A stretch of DNA of 64,000 bases from Moorena producens 3L (GCF_000211815.1 NZ_GL890940.1:1-64000); one strand, 5' to 3'. Counted from the stretch's first letter, positions 54,901 through 63,708 are shown. Translations and numbers: made by a program. The notes: a model not told the origin generated them from the letters alone.

Positions 54901-56452
54901 CAGGGCTAATTCATTGTGATCAGAGAAAATTAGGGCAGCCAGAAACTCGCGTAAACTATCAAAGTGAGCTCAATATGGAACTGTCCTACTTTTCCGATCA
55001 AGATCTTTCAATCATGCTGTCATACCAAATCCGTTTGTCACAACCCCTTTATAAAAATCGACCAAATCTTTGTATGCCAGGAATCTATGGTTATGCGGAT
55101 CAGGGGGGTTAGGTAACAGGATTTGGGAAATGTCGTTGTCAGTCAATGGTTGGTGAGCACTCAATCGCTAAAAACCTGCACCGGTTCTAGGGAGCGAACC
55201 TATAAGTCATAGCTTATGAGTGAGACAGCGATTGCTTTGGCACACCGTCAAATGGCTACGACACGACCTTTTGGGTTCCAATCAACCGCAAAATCTTCTC
55301 TATATCATCAGCAATCGACCGGAGTGCCGTGGTGATAGAAGAATAACCGTGGTAGCGTAAGATAGCGATGACTAAACTACGGTACATTGAGAGATTGCCA
55401 GGAGCATTACCAAATTGTATCCTGGAACTATCCTGATCAAGTACCACGTCCTTAACCCAATGTAAACGATTTTCAATTCCCCAATCACCACGAATGCCTT
55501 GGGCAAATTGTGCGGCATCGAGACATTTACTACTAATATAATAAGCGAGTTGTTGGTAGGGCTTACCTGCTCTTGTACCGATGCGTTCTAGTTTGACAAG
55601 ACTAGCTAGACCTTGCCACTCGTCACTTATGCATATGATGTCATCAAAAACAGATACAGTTAATGTGGTGAGACGGTCACTTCTTTTTTCCCGGCTTATG
55701 TCAACACTTATGGGTTGAGTTTTTTGAGTGTTGAGTTTGATTTGTTTGTAGAGATTTTTGGGATTACCTTTCACAGCCATTACATAGTCGTTTCCACTTT
55801 CGACAATTAGTTTGACAGTTTTTTTTGACAGTGTAAAGCCTCAAAGCTCAATATTACTCCTTCTATCCCTAAATTGGCTAAAAGCAACGGCACAACGTCA
55901 ATTTCACTACTTTTTTTATTACGAAATTGTTCTAGGGCTAGGGCTACTCCACAGCGACTACTGAAAACAGAAACTACCGAAACGAAGTCTTGATAAGCTT
56001 GAGCATAATTATTCACTGTCCCTTTGATACTTTTGCCATCAACTCAAGCACCAATCACCCTCTTGGGTAGGCACACCATCCCTAATCCAGTTGGTCAAAA
56101 CTTGGGCTAATTGAGTAAAATCAATACTCATCATTACTCTCCGAAAAGTCGAGTAATAGGAAAACCCATTGGTGGTAAATCTAAGTTTTCGAGCAAGGCT
56201 TGGTGATGACGACGAGCAAAATCTTCCAAGGCTCGATAACCATAGCAATCGCTCATCGTTGCCATAATCACCAACAGCCAAATTAACCGCGTTTTCCTCT
56301 GGGAGCACGAAAATCTGGGAGCTGGGCTAACGCTTCGATCAGATTAGTTTTCATCAGGGAGAGGAACGAGAGTTCCATATTGAGTTCACTTTGATAGTTT
56401 ACACTAGTTTCTGGCTACTCTAATTTTCTGTGATCACAATGAATTAGCCCTG
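54901..56452 (-). mobile_element. ISAs1-like insertion sequence, decayed
   Basis: Long near-identical inverted ends of about 80 bp: CAGGGCTAATTCATTGTGAT at 54901 and its complement ending at 56452, continuing through AGCCAGAAACT and AACTATCAAAGTGA. Both flanks carry the same GAAGACACGCCCTAGGGG segment. Inside are fragments of an ISAs1-type transposase on the minus strand. Confidence 0.8.
55256..56308 (-). pseudogene. ISAs1-family transposase, fragmented
   Basis: Segments 56308-56039, 56016-55807 and 55780-55256 lie in different frames. Recognisable parts: YSTFRRVMMSIDFTQLAQVL and (frame-shifted) DFARRHHQALLENLDLPPMGF near the N-terminus; VSVVSVFSSRCGVALALEQFRNKKSSEIDVVP in the middle; and GDWGIENRLHWVKDVVLDQDSSRI near the C-terminus, the signature of ISAs1/H-repeat DDE transposases. 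At least three frame breaks make it non-functional. Confidence 0.85.
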
Positions 56453-56711
56453 CTTTTTTAAGGGGGATTTAGGGGGATCTCCGAGTTTGAAGACACGCCC
56501 TAGGGGTGGGTTCCTCTTACCTGCTCCCTGCTCCCTAAAACCCACGATTTTGTACAGCAACAGGCCGTCAGCCTTTGGCCAGGCTACGCGAATGGCTGAC
56601 GGCTGACGGCTGACGGCTCACCGCTGAATGCTTAGCTAAGCTTGTGGTTCGGCAACTATTGAGCTAGCTGTACTAAAGTGAAAGTTAGTGTAATCACTGC
56701 TAACTTTCACC
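56453..56711. repeat. Spacer with repeated GGGGGATTTAGGGGG and GCTGACG heptamers
   Basis: Right-hand copy of the GAAGACACGCCCTAGGGG segment (56489-56506), CTGCTCC heptamers, then a GCTGACG array (56590-56615) closing in GCTGAATGCTTA. A promoter-like TTGAGC...TAGTGTAAT region precedes the next start at 56712. Confidence 0.5.
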
Positions 56712-57497
56712 ATGGCTAGAATTCGAGGTATAGGGTTGATTATCCAAGCCCTGATACCAGTTATTTACCTATTAGTAGTTATTCTAACCTTAGCCACGAT
56801 TGTGCTGGATATCAACAGTCTTGTGGGTGGACCAGTACAAGAAATCGATAGCGCTCTGGTGACTATCAGTGGCAAATTCGAGCAAACGGGAAATGTTATT
56901 GGTAGTGCCATAGCACCGATTGGTGATCTAGATAAAAAACTGGCTAAAACGGTCGAAACAATTGATAGTATTCCTGAAGAAATAGAGCTTCCGACTATTC
57001 CGATTCCTGATGCTGAACTGCCGATTAAACCAAAAGTTAAATTGAGCAGCAGGGAGTTAAACAAGCCAGTTGTGTTCGTATTTGATATTCCCAAGATTCC
57101 TAAAGAACCTATTCTTAAGATTCCTAAGGTGCGAGTTGAGATTGAAAAGGTACCTGTTGCTTTACCTGATATTCCTGGAGTGAAGGTTAGTGTATCAGGA
57201 CTAAAAGAAACGAAAGCCCTTTTAACTAAGAATGTTGAAATTATTGGCACTTTAAATAAAGTTATTGGCATTCTTCCCAATCTTGAGGTGATTAGAGACC
57301 ATTACCAAAGACTAATTGTTGGGGAGCAGGGCTTACTAGTAATCATTCAAAAAATTTGCCGTAATCTATTCATTATGATCATCCTGTTGGCAGGGACTGT
57401 CATGCTTTCACTACCCTGGTTGGTTGTGAAATATATCAAGTGGGCTTCCCCTCAGGTAACTGCTGGATGGCAATTAATCAGGGGAGTATCTCAATAG
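56712..57497 (+). CDS. Membrane protein, first of two tandem paralogues
   Basis: 261 residues. N-terminal membrane helix (IIQALIPVIYLLVVILTLATIVL, 10-33) and C-terminal helix (LFIMIILLAGTVMLSLPWLVV, about 218-240). Between them a helical part with DINSLVGGPVQEIDSALVTIS, then a proline-rich beta-like stretch (LPTIPIPDAELPIKPKVKL, VALPDIPGVKVSVSGLKETKALL). The same pattern (helix, VTGPLVEIN, PNLGIPDVNLPVKP, VAMPTIPG, helix) occurs in the next gene. Family not recognised. Both ends are anchored in a membrane with a long external or periplasmic-facing domain, or a cytoplasmic one. Confidence 0.7.
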   Translation: MARIRGIGLIIQALIPVIYLLVVILTLATIVLDINSLVGGPVQEIDSALVTISGKFEQTGNVIGSAIAPIGDLDKKLAKTVETIDSIPEEIELPTIPIPDAELPIKPKVKLSSRELNKPVVFVFDIPKIPKEPILKIPKVRVEIEKVPVALPDIPGVKVSVSGLKETKALLTKNVEIIGTLNKVIGILPNLEVIRDHYQRLIVGEQGLLVIIQKICRNLFIMIILLAGTVMLSLPWLVVKYIKWASPQVTAGWQLIRGVSQ

Positions 57498-57518
57498 GGA
57501 GCTTCGGAGCAGGTAAGA

Positions 57519-57630
57519 TATAGCAATTATATATCCCATAAGGTACAAAGTGATCCCCCTAAATCCCCCTTAATAAGGGGGACTTTGAGGTTTAAAACCG
57601 TACCTCATAACTGCGATAAACGCTATAATA
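57519..57630. repeat. TATAGC/GAGGTAC terminal-inverted-repeat element, copy B
   Basis: TATAGC...CATAAGGTAC at the left and GTACCTCATAACTGCGATAA...GCTATAATA at the right, around the AAGTCCCCCTTATTAAGG core in the orientation opposite to copy A. It lies between the two paralogous membrane-protein genes and its right end is 12 bp before the second start. Confidence 0.65.
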
Positions 57631-57641
57631 GAGGTAAGACG

Positions 57642-58397
57642 ATGAGAGTTGATCAAAGCAGTGGTTTAAGGCAACGACTTAATGGTATAGTCATGATTAT
57701 CTATGCCTTAATCCCGATTATCATAGTAGTGGTATTTTTGATTACTTTTTTAACAATTTTAAATGACATCAAGAGTCTGGTTACTGGCCCTTTAGTGGAA
57801 ATCAATAACACTCTAGTGGAAGTGAAGGAAAGTACTCAAAAAGCCAAAGAAGAAATTGCTAATATCATAGAACCGATCAAAACAGTAAAGGCAGAGGTGC
57901 AAGAAGCCTTAGAGATAGTTGAACAGATTCCTACAGGAGTAACTTTGCCTAATCTTGGCATCCCAGATGTTAATCTTCCGGTGAAACCAGATGTCAACTT
58001 GGGGGGTGGATTTCCGCCTAAGGTGAATATCGAAATGAAAGAGGTTTCAGTGGCTATGCCTACTATTCCTGGGTTTGAAGTACCAGTGGTTGGTTTGCAA
58101 CAGGTCAAGGCAGTTTTAAAGGATAATTTGGAAATACTTAGGGTTTTTAATACTATTGTCAGCGGTATTCCTAACCTCGATTCCCTTAGAGAAGATTCCC
58201 AAAAAATTGTAGCAGGGGTGCAGGAATTGGTGAACGGAATTCATAAAATCGGGAGCAAGGTATTAGGGCTGATGATATTTAGCGCAATCATGGTGATACC
58301 CTGGTTAATTAAGTTATGTATAGTTCCCTACGCTACCTGGGCTTACGGTCAGGTCACCACAGGATGGGCATTAGTTAGTGGTCAAGTGACTGAATAA
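57642..58397 (+). CDS. Membrane protein, second of two tandem paralogues
   Basis: 251 residues from ATG 57642 (MRVDQSSGLRQRLNGIVMII), preceded by a GAGGTAA ribosome site; the frame is open upstream but that part lies in a repeat. N-terminal helix (IVMIIYALIPIIIVVVFLITFLTIL), coiled-coil stretch VEVKESTQKAKEEIANIIEPIKTVKAEVQEALEIVEQI, proline-rich LPNLGIPDVNLPVKPDVNLGGG, MPTIPGFEVPVVGLQQVKAVL, and C-terminal helix VLGLMIFSAIMVIPWLIKL. Paralogue of the preceding gene; family not recognised. Confidence 0.7.
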   Translation: MRVDQSSGLRQRLNGIVMIIYALIPIIIVVVFLITFLTILNDIKSLVTGPLVEINNTLVEVKESTQKAKEEIANIIEPIKTVKAEVQEALEIVEQIPTGVTLPNLGIPDVNLPVKPDVNLGGGFPPKVNIEMKEVSVAMPTIPGFEVPVVGLQQVKAVLKDNLEILRVFNTIVSGIPNLDSLREDSQKIVAGVQELVNGIHKIGSKVLGLMIFSAIMVIPWLIKLCIVPYATWAYGQVTTGWALVSGQVTE

Positions 58398-58959
58398 ATC
58401 AGATGGGGAAATCTAAAGGAAAAATGCGATGCTCTAAAGAGCCGCTAAGCGAACGCTTTGGGTGCATCTCATTTTTGCCGTTTGACCAGATGGTGCGTTA
58501 GGGACGGACGCTGCTGGCGAATTCGTGAAACCCTTATTCTGCCGTAATCTGCTCCCCTCTCCCAAGGTTGGGAGAGGGGCTGGGGGTGAGGGCTGATCGG
58601 GCTTCTTGGTAAGTTCGCGAAATATTTCGCCAGCAGCATCGGGACGGAAAGCCTCTGATTTTCCGCCTCTTTGCGCCTTGAACAGTCCGTCCCGTAACGC
58701 ACCACCAGGCTACTCCCTACTAGACCCTAATAAAACACTAATCAATCGATAAATATTTTAAAAAATAGTAAACAGTCAGCACTCAGCGGTCAGCCTTCAG
58801 CCTTCAGCCTTCAGCCGTCAGCTGATTTTATTCAAAAGCTGTTATCCTAGCGTGACCATAGGCTGATAGCTGATAGCTGATACGCGACAGGCTGATAGCT
58901 AAGAGCTTACGGTAAAATAACCAATTTAAATTGCAATTAACAAGTTTAAACTAACTAAG
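58398..58959. repeat. Intergenic region with hairpins and heptamer arrays
   Basis: 58489-58700 contains a palindromic GTTAGGGACGGACGCTGC / AGTCCGTCCCGTAACGC pair around CTCCCCTCTCCCAAGGTTGGG hairpins. 58778-58820 has GTCAGCC/CTTCAGC heptamers, 58860-58905 AGCTGAT heptamers. No gene. Confidence 0.6.
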
Positions 58960-59814
58960 ATGCGCATCGCTAAACGGACTAGACCTAGACAATTAGACGT
59001 AATTATCAAAGGGTCATCCCATAACCATTGGCGTGACCCTTATCATATAATGCTGACCGTTAATTGGCCAATGTTTTTCGGACTAATTGCGGTTTGTTAT
59101 TTAGCTATAAACATCGTCTTTGCCCTATTGTACCTAGCTGGAGGAAATTGTATTGAAAACGCCCGTCCAGGTTCTTTTTTCGATGTCTTTTTCTTCAGCG
59201 TTCAGACCATGGCATCCATTGGTTATGGTGCCATGTATCCCGTGACCTCCTATGCTAATATCATTGTTACCATAGAAGCTCTAGTGGGTTTGATGGCTCT
59301 AGCTATGGCAACGGGACTAATGTTTGCCCGCTTCTCTCGCCCTACTGCCAGAGTCATCTTCAGTCGTAGGGCAGTGATTACGCCCCATAATGGAGTACCT
59401 ACTCTCATGTTCCGCACGGCCAATGAACGGGATAATCGGATTCTGGAAGCTCAGCTCAGGGTAAGTTTGCTGCGCTATGAAGTGACCTTAGAAGGGGAAT
59501 CCATGCGTCGATTCTACGACATGAAACTGTTGCGTAGCCAAACCCCTAGCTTTGGTCTAACTTGGACAGTGATGCATCCGATTGATCAAAGTAGTCCGTT
59601 ATATGGGGAAACACCAGAGTCTCTCGCTGAAATGGAAGCTACACTTATTATCACCCTAGTCGGTATTGATGAAACGGTTTCCCAGACTATTCACGCTCGT
59701 CACTCCTACACCGCATCAGAAATTTTGTGGGATAGGCGTTTTGTCGATATGTTTCATAGGAAATCAGACGGCAGTAGAATTATTGATTATAGCCACTTTC
59801 ATGATATTAAGTAA
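58960..59814 (+). CDS. Inward-rectifier (Kir/KirBac-type) potassium channel
   Basis: 284 residues. Outer helix MFFGLIAVCYLAINIVFALLYLAGG, pore helix and filter VQTMASIGYGAMYP (about 82-95), inner helix EALVGLMALAMATGLMFARFSRP, then the Kir cytoplasmic immunoglobulin-like domain (VIFSRRAVITPHNGVPTLMFRTANERDNRILEAQLRV, ARHSYTASEILWDRRFVDMF). Filter is SIGYG, close to the usual TIGYG. Length and domains are normal for KirBac. It should conduct potassium inwards across the plasma membrane. Confidence 0.92.
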   Translation: MRIAKRTRPRQLDVIIKGSSHNHWRDPYHIMLTVNWPMFFGLIAVCYLAINIVFALLYLAGGNCIENARPGSFFDVFFFSVQTMASIGYGAMYPVTSYANIIVTIEALVGLMALAMATGLMFARFSRPTARVIFSRRAVITPHNGVPTLMFRTANERDNRILEAQLRVSLLRYEVTLEGESMRRFYDMKLLRSQTPSFGLTWTVMHPIDQSSPLYGETPESLAEMEATLIITLVGIDETVSQTIHARHSYTASEILWDRRFVDMFHRKSDGSRIIDYSHFHDIK

Positions 59815-59840
59815 TAGAAATTTATAGGGTTTTAGAACTG

Positions 59841-61799
59841 CTACATAATTAATAGCTCTGAAATACCAACCTGACGTATCTTCTCTAACTCGATCAGCCT
59901 GCGATTAGCTTCTTGACATTCCTGCCAATAGTATTGCTTACGTTGCCAATCATTACTAAGGTCAATTTTTTGCCATTGCTCTAAACAATAGCGCCGATGT
60001 TTTTCCAAGGCTACTATTTCTAGAGAAGCTGCTGCTGCCTGTATTACCATCGGGGCTCGCAAAATATCTTCTGTACAGGTTTCGTCAAGATGAAATAGAT
60101 GGGCGACTTGAGTCATTTCCCTAGGAAATTGTAAACTCCGGTCTTGTAAACGGGAGATTAGCTGTTCAGGGGTGGTAGTGTAAAATTGTGTCCCTATCCC
60201 TTGCAGTTCAATAATTTGTTGCCACAAGAATCGATGATGAGAAAGACTAAACAGTAAATCTCCCTGGTCTAGAGTATCAATAATTGTTTGTCGATACTCC
60301 GGACAATGTAAATAAATCCGTAATAGTAAGGCTTCGGCTCGTTCTAAAAGGGTACGTTCTTTACCAACAGGTAGGTTTGAGTCTTGATTACCCTGTTGTT
60401 TGGTTTTCTTTAACCGAGGTGGGGATTTCTTAAAGGCAGCTCTCAGGGGTTTTTGGAGTTGAGTTTGGAAATTTTCGATGTATAGAGATACTAGTTTCCC
60501 TTGTCCTTGACTGAGAATTTGAGCACAGTAGTTAATATAATAAGTGAGCTGATTAATGTCCTCCAGTTGCTTGAGTAACTTAACCATAGCTTGGGCGACT
60601 TGCTGAAATTGATCGGCTTGTTGGAGGTCTTTGCCAATCAGGAGTTGATTAATCTGCCAATCCAGCCACAAGGGAGCATTGAGCAACAGTTGTCGGTATT
60701 GTTCCGTAGCGTCAGGAGCAGATTTTAGGAATTCATCGGCATCTTTGCCATCAGGTAGGTTGAGTACCCGTAGCTGGACAAGCCCTTGGTAAGCTAGGTT
60801 AGCAATTTCTCCAATAGCTCTTTGGGCAGCAGTGGTACCAGCAGCATCCGCATCAAAGTTGAGCACAATTTGCTTCGATTCAGTATAGCGCGATAGTTGC
60901 CGGACTTGATCTAAACTAAAAGCGGTACCAAGGGAGGCGACTATATTAGTAATTCCTGTAGCATGGAGTGCGATCGCATCAAAATATCCTTCCACCACTA
61001 CAGCTTGGTCTTGCTTGGTAATGGAATTACGAGCTTTATCTAGGGCAAAGAGGGTTTTACTTTTATCAAACAGGGGAGTTTCTGGGGAGTTGAGGTATTT
61101 CGGTTGCTCATCCCCGAGACTTCTAGCCCCAAAGCCAATCACTCGACCTTGGGTGTCGTGGATGGGAATCATAATGCGATCGCGAAAGCCATCATAATAC
61201 CCACCATTGTCCCTAGGCTTAATCAATCCCGCTTGCTCAACTAGCTTAACTGGCTTCCGTTTGTGTTCCACCAGATAACGGTAGATGGTTTGCCAACTAG
61301 CTGGAGCATACCCTAGCTCGAAAGTAATGATGGTTTCCTCACTCAGACCCCTTTGACCGCGCAAGTACTCTAGGGCCTGCTGTCCTTGGGGTTGTCTGAG
61401 GGCATGTTGATAGAAAGCTGTGGCTAAGGCCAGAATCTCGTAGAGTTGCTCTTGTAGAGAAAGTTGCCGTTGTAATTGCTCCCGCTGTTCCGGTTGCAGG
61501 GTTTGGACTGGCACCTGGTAGCGCTGTGCCAAATCCAGCACCACATCCGAGAAGGAGTGCTTGCCAATCTCCATCAGGAATTTAATCGCATTCCCTCCAG
61601 CTTGGCAGCCGAAGCAGTAATAGAGTTGTTTAGAGGGACTGACAGTGAAACTGGGAGTTTTTTCCTCATGGAAGGGACAGAGACCGACATGGTCTCTGCC
61701 ACGCTTACGCAATACCACATGCTCCGAGATCACATCCACAATGTCAGACCGTTCCTTAACTGCTTCAATAGTGTTTGGGTGTAGCCGTGGAATGTTCAT
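59841..61799 (-). CDS. dnaG: DNA primase DnaG
   Basis: 652 residues. CHC2 zinc ribbon with CPFHEEKTPSF (Cys41, His44) and YYCFGC (Cys62, Cys65); catalytic core with IIPIHDTQGRVIGFGAR-type MIPIHDTQGRVIGFGARSLG; Toprim motifs VVEGYFDAIAL (Glu about 272) and LNFDADAAG (Asp about 310); C-terminal helicase-interaction helices. It makes RNA primers for replication. Start ATG 61799 gives the standard MNIPRLHPNTIEAVKERSDIVDVIS N-terminus. Convergent with the Kir gene, 27 bp apart. Confidence 0.95.
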   Translation of the reverse strand: MNIPRLHPNTIEAVKERSDIVDVISEHVVLRKRGRDHVGLCPFHEEKTPSFTVSPSKQLYYCFGCQAGGNAIKFLMEIGKHSFSDVVLDLAQRYQVPVQTLQPEQREQLQRQLSLQEQLYEILALATAFYQHALRQPQGQQALEYLRGQRGLSEETIITFELGYAPASWQTIYRYLVEHKRKPVKLVEQAGLIKPRDNGGYYDGFRDRIMIPIHDTQGRVIGFGARSLGDEQPKYLNSPETPLFDKSKTLFALDKARNSITKQDQAVVVEGYFDAIALHATGITNIVASLGTAFSLDQVRQLSRYTESKQIVLNFDADAAGTTAAQRAIGEIANLAYQGLVQLRVLNLPDGKDADEFLKSAPDATEQYRQLLLNAPLWLDWQINQLLIGKDLQQADQFQQVAQAMVKLLKQLEDINQLTYYINYCAQILSQGQGKLVSLYIENFQTQLQKPLRAAFKKSPPRLKKTKQQGNQDSNLPVGKERTLLERAEALLLRIYLHCPEYRQTIIDTLDQGDLLFSLSHHRFLWQQIIELQGIGTQFYTTTPEQLISRLQDRSLQFPREMTQVAHLFHLDETCTEDILRAPMVIQAAAASLEIVALEKHRRYCLEQWQKIDLSNDWQRKQYYWQECQEANRRLIELEKIRQVGISELLIM

Positions 61800-62030
61800 T
61801 GCTGGATTACGTGGTTACAATCGGTCAGGGTGTTCTTTATTGTCCCACCATACTCAAACCCTAAAAAACATGCCTGAGGTTTAGTGCCATTGCAGTATGA
61901 CGACTGTGGGCAAGACTTGACACAAGATGCTGTTTCAGATCTTGGTCAAAAAGTCAAGATCCATGGGATCTGTTTTTAGCCAGTTGATCGGTGAAAGGCT
62001 ACTAACACTACCCCCAAAGAATTAGGATTA
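61800..62030. other. Divergent promoter region between dnaG and Rpn-like pseudogene
   Basis: Contains a CAAGATC...GATCTTG-type imperfect inverted repeat near 61945-61970. No gene is seen. Confidence 0.4.
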
Positions 62031-62688
62031 ATGACCCGACAGCCACACGACCAATTTGCGAAACAGTATCTCACGGAGTTGCTAACACCTCATGGTCAGG
62101 TGCAAATCAGCCGGGAAGTAACCAGTGAAGTTCGTCAAGTCGATATTTGGTTTCTACCAGCACCTTCGACATCCACACCACCCCAGGTTTTAGGATTGCT
62201 CGGTCAGATGGCATCAACTGCCTGTTTATTGGAACCGTTCCGCAATGCCACAGGGATCATGGCGGTGCGTAATTGTCTGCTAAAGTTGTTTGCCCTGTAT
62301 GGTGAGCTGCAGCGCCAGGCACGACGAGAGGTGCGACCCGTGGCGAATTTAATTCGCCAACGGAAAGCGCACCTAAGAAAAATTCTGTCAGTGAAACCGA
62401 CTTGACCTGTTTATGGATTCTGTCTCCTTACTGTTCAACCAAGCTGTTGAATGGTTTTGCTGCCAAACTTAATGATTCCGGTAATTGGATTGAGGGAGTC
62501 TATTTTTTGCCTGAGTTGTTCAAGACAGCCCTGGTGGCCATTAACCAGCTACCGGTTACAGAAGAAACCCTCTGGTTGAGAGTTTTGGGACGCGATCGCG
62601 TAGCGTGCGCGTAGCGCAATCGCACTCAAACCCAAGCCATTAATGAGTTGGTAGCACTACCGGTCGGACACCCTTTACTAGGGGACGC
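62031..62688 (+). pseudogene. Rpn/DUF4351-like gene broken by two short palindromic insertions
   Basis: Frame 62031-62329 (MTRQPHDQFAKQYLTELLTP, QISREVTSEVRQVDIWFLP) matches the cyanobacterial Rpn-like nuclease/transposase-like family. At 62330-62373 a 44-bp GGTGCG/CGCACC palindrome shifts the frame; 62374-62592 continues TCLWILSP...STKLLNGFAAKLNDSGNWIEGVYFLPELFKTALVAINQLP. A second palindromic repeat (CGCGATCGCGTAGCGTGCGC, about 62592-62624) shifts it again, and TQTQAINELVALPVGHPLL follows before an IS-like end truncates it at about 62688. Clearly inactive. Confidence 0.8.
62330..62373. repeat. 44-bp GGTGCG...CGCACC palindromic repeat
   Basis: Outer arms GGTGCG/CGCACC and inner arms TGGCGAATTTAATTCGCCA form a double hairpin. 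Other copies: 42708-42751, 42767-42810, 47305-47348, 51311-51354, 51384-51424 (variant), 52514-52554 (variant). Copies at 42708, 42767, 51311 and 62330 are exactly 44 bp. Here it breaks an Rpn-like gene. Confidence 0.9.
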
Positions 62689-62718
62689 GCAAGTCGAAAG
62701 CCCCGCGTTTTTAAACCG

Positions 62719-62825
62719 GGTCAGAAGTTACCGCAAGAATAGGGCAGCCTTTACGGTTGGTCGGCTATGAGCAAAAGGGTTAAAACTTTATAATTAAGGC
62801 TGCCCTATTCTAAGGTTTCGTCTCC
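62719..62825 (-). repeat. 107-bp palindromic element, copy 3 (core flipped relative to flanks)
   Basis: GGTCAGAAGTTACCGCA, inverted repeat AGAATAGGGCAGCCT (62736-62750), core, complement repeat (62797-62811), AAGGTTTCGTCTCC. Flanks are in the opposite orientation to copies 1 and 2, but the core (GGTTGGTCGGCTATGAGCAA) runs in the same direction as in copy 1 on the plus strand, so the core is inverted relative to its flanks. It is inserted into the left hairpin of the neighbouring element. Confidence 0.85.
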
Positions 62826-62859
62826 GGGATGAAGACTCGCAGCGACTTTAGTCGCCGAG

Positions 62860-62888
62860 TTGACAATACTTTAGCGCTATAGTATAAT
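62860..62888 (+). promoter_or_regulatory. Perfect consensus sigma-70 promoter of the orphan RNA
   Basis: TTGACA (62860-62865), 17-bp spacer, TATAAT (62883-62888). Both hexamers are exact and the spacing is ideal; transcription should start near 62895. A hairpin ACTCGCAGCGACT...AGTCGCCGAGT lies just upstream (62835-62860). Confidence 0.8.
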
Positions 62889-62894
62889 TCAAGC

Positions 62895-63298
62895 ATAGGG
62901 TACAGGCTGAAAAACCGAGGCTGAGCCGGGAGAGAAACCCGTAACTTATTGACCTTAAAGTAGTAATGCCCGGAGGGTAGGGAAAGTCCTCCTTAAAAAC
63001 CCAACCATCAACTAACAATTGGTGTGTGAACCCAGCAAGAAAGATAACACTTTGAAAAAAAATGGTACGGCGGGGCACGCCGAAACCAAGTGAAACAGGG
63101 AAGCAAGGGACTTTATAAGGCACTTCTCAAAAAGTAACTAAACGCTATCGCGAGACCAGCCCGCTGGGTCTTTCGTAAACTGAACTAGAATCTTGGTCTT
63201 GACGGGATATTGGTTTAGGTATTGCCGCAAGGATACGGAGGTTTAAGGCCGGTCGTAGATCTAGGAATCCCCGCGTCTTTAGACCGGGGAGTGTCAAG
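62895..63298 (+). ncRNA. Candidate ~400-nt structured RNA (omega-RNA/HEARO-like)
   Basis: Begins near ATAGGGTACAGGCTGAAAAA, with stems such as GGCTGAGCCGGGAG, CCGGAGGGTAGGG...TCCTCC, CGGCGGGGCACGCCG (63069-63083) and GAGACCAGCCCGCTGGGTCT (63154-63173), and ends in the right-end hairpin at 63289. The GGCTGA / GAGACC blocks and position inside an IS200/IS605-like element resemble omega-RNAs of IscB (HEARO) or TnpB. The only open frame is antisense and unsupported. Class assignment needs a covariance search; existence of a transcript is strongly suggested by the promoter. Confidence 0.5.
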
Positions 63299-63708
63299 AG
63301 GCAACATCTTAGAGATTCTGGCCAACTGGCGCATCGCTTTCTTATCCCCCACACCCCACACCCGGTCAACCCACACCCCACACCTGAGGTCTTTGTTAAA
63401 AACCTACCCCTGTGAGGGGGTTAGGGGTGGGTGCCAATGCCCTTGCGCGTAGCGCTATAAAAGCTGACTGCTCAGAAGCTGATCGCTGAATTATTACAGC
63501 TAGAGTGTATCTGTTTAACCATTTAAAGGTAACTTGTCAACTGCTATTTCTTCCTGATTAAATTAATTTTTTTTAAAAGTTTTGCTAGATCAATAAAAAT
63601 CTAGTAAATCCCCAAATTGTTCACAAAATATTAACAAAATTAAAGTACCATTATAAGTGGATACTTACTTTATTTTTAGATATTTTTGGCTCCTTACTAT
63701 TTCTAGCG
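63299..63708. other. Intergenic region right of the orphan RNA
   Basis: 63346-63382 has CACACCCCACACCCGG-type repeats that mirror the GTGTGGGGTGACCGGG run at 52440. A TAGCGCTATA half-end of the TATAGCGCTACGC family is at 63453. The rest is AT-rich with no gene. Confidence 0.5.

Larger units (their letters stand above)
62697..63298 (+). mobile_element. Orphan IS200/IS605-like element with structured RNA, no protein gene
   Basis: Left hairpin CCCCGCGTTTTTAAACCGGGG (62701-62718 joined to 62826-62828 across an inserted palindromic element) and right hairpin CCCCGCGTCTTTAGACCGGGG (63269-63289), ending AGTGTCAA (63290-63297), bracket about 480 bp without a transposase or nuclease gene. Such hairpin ends and a TCAA terminus are typical of IS200/IS605-superfamily elements. 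The interior holds a consensus promoter and a long hairpin-rich RNA. Interpretation as a non-autonomous relative of an IscB- or TnpB-type element is inference. Confidence 0.6.

Noticed and set aside
62848..63123. 91-codon minus-strand frame antisense to the candidate RNA
   Set aside because: It runs against the strong plus-strand promoter and covers hairpin-rich sequence; residues look non-domain-like and no ribosome site supports it.
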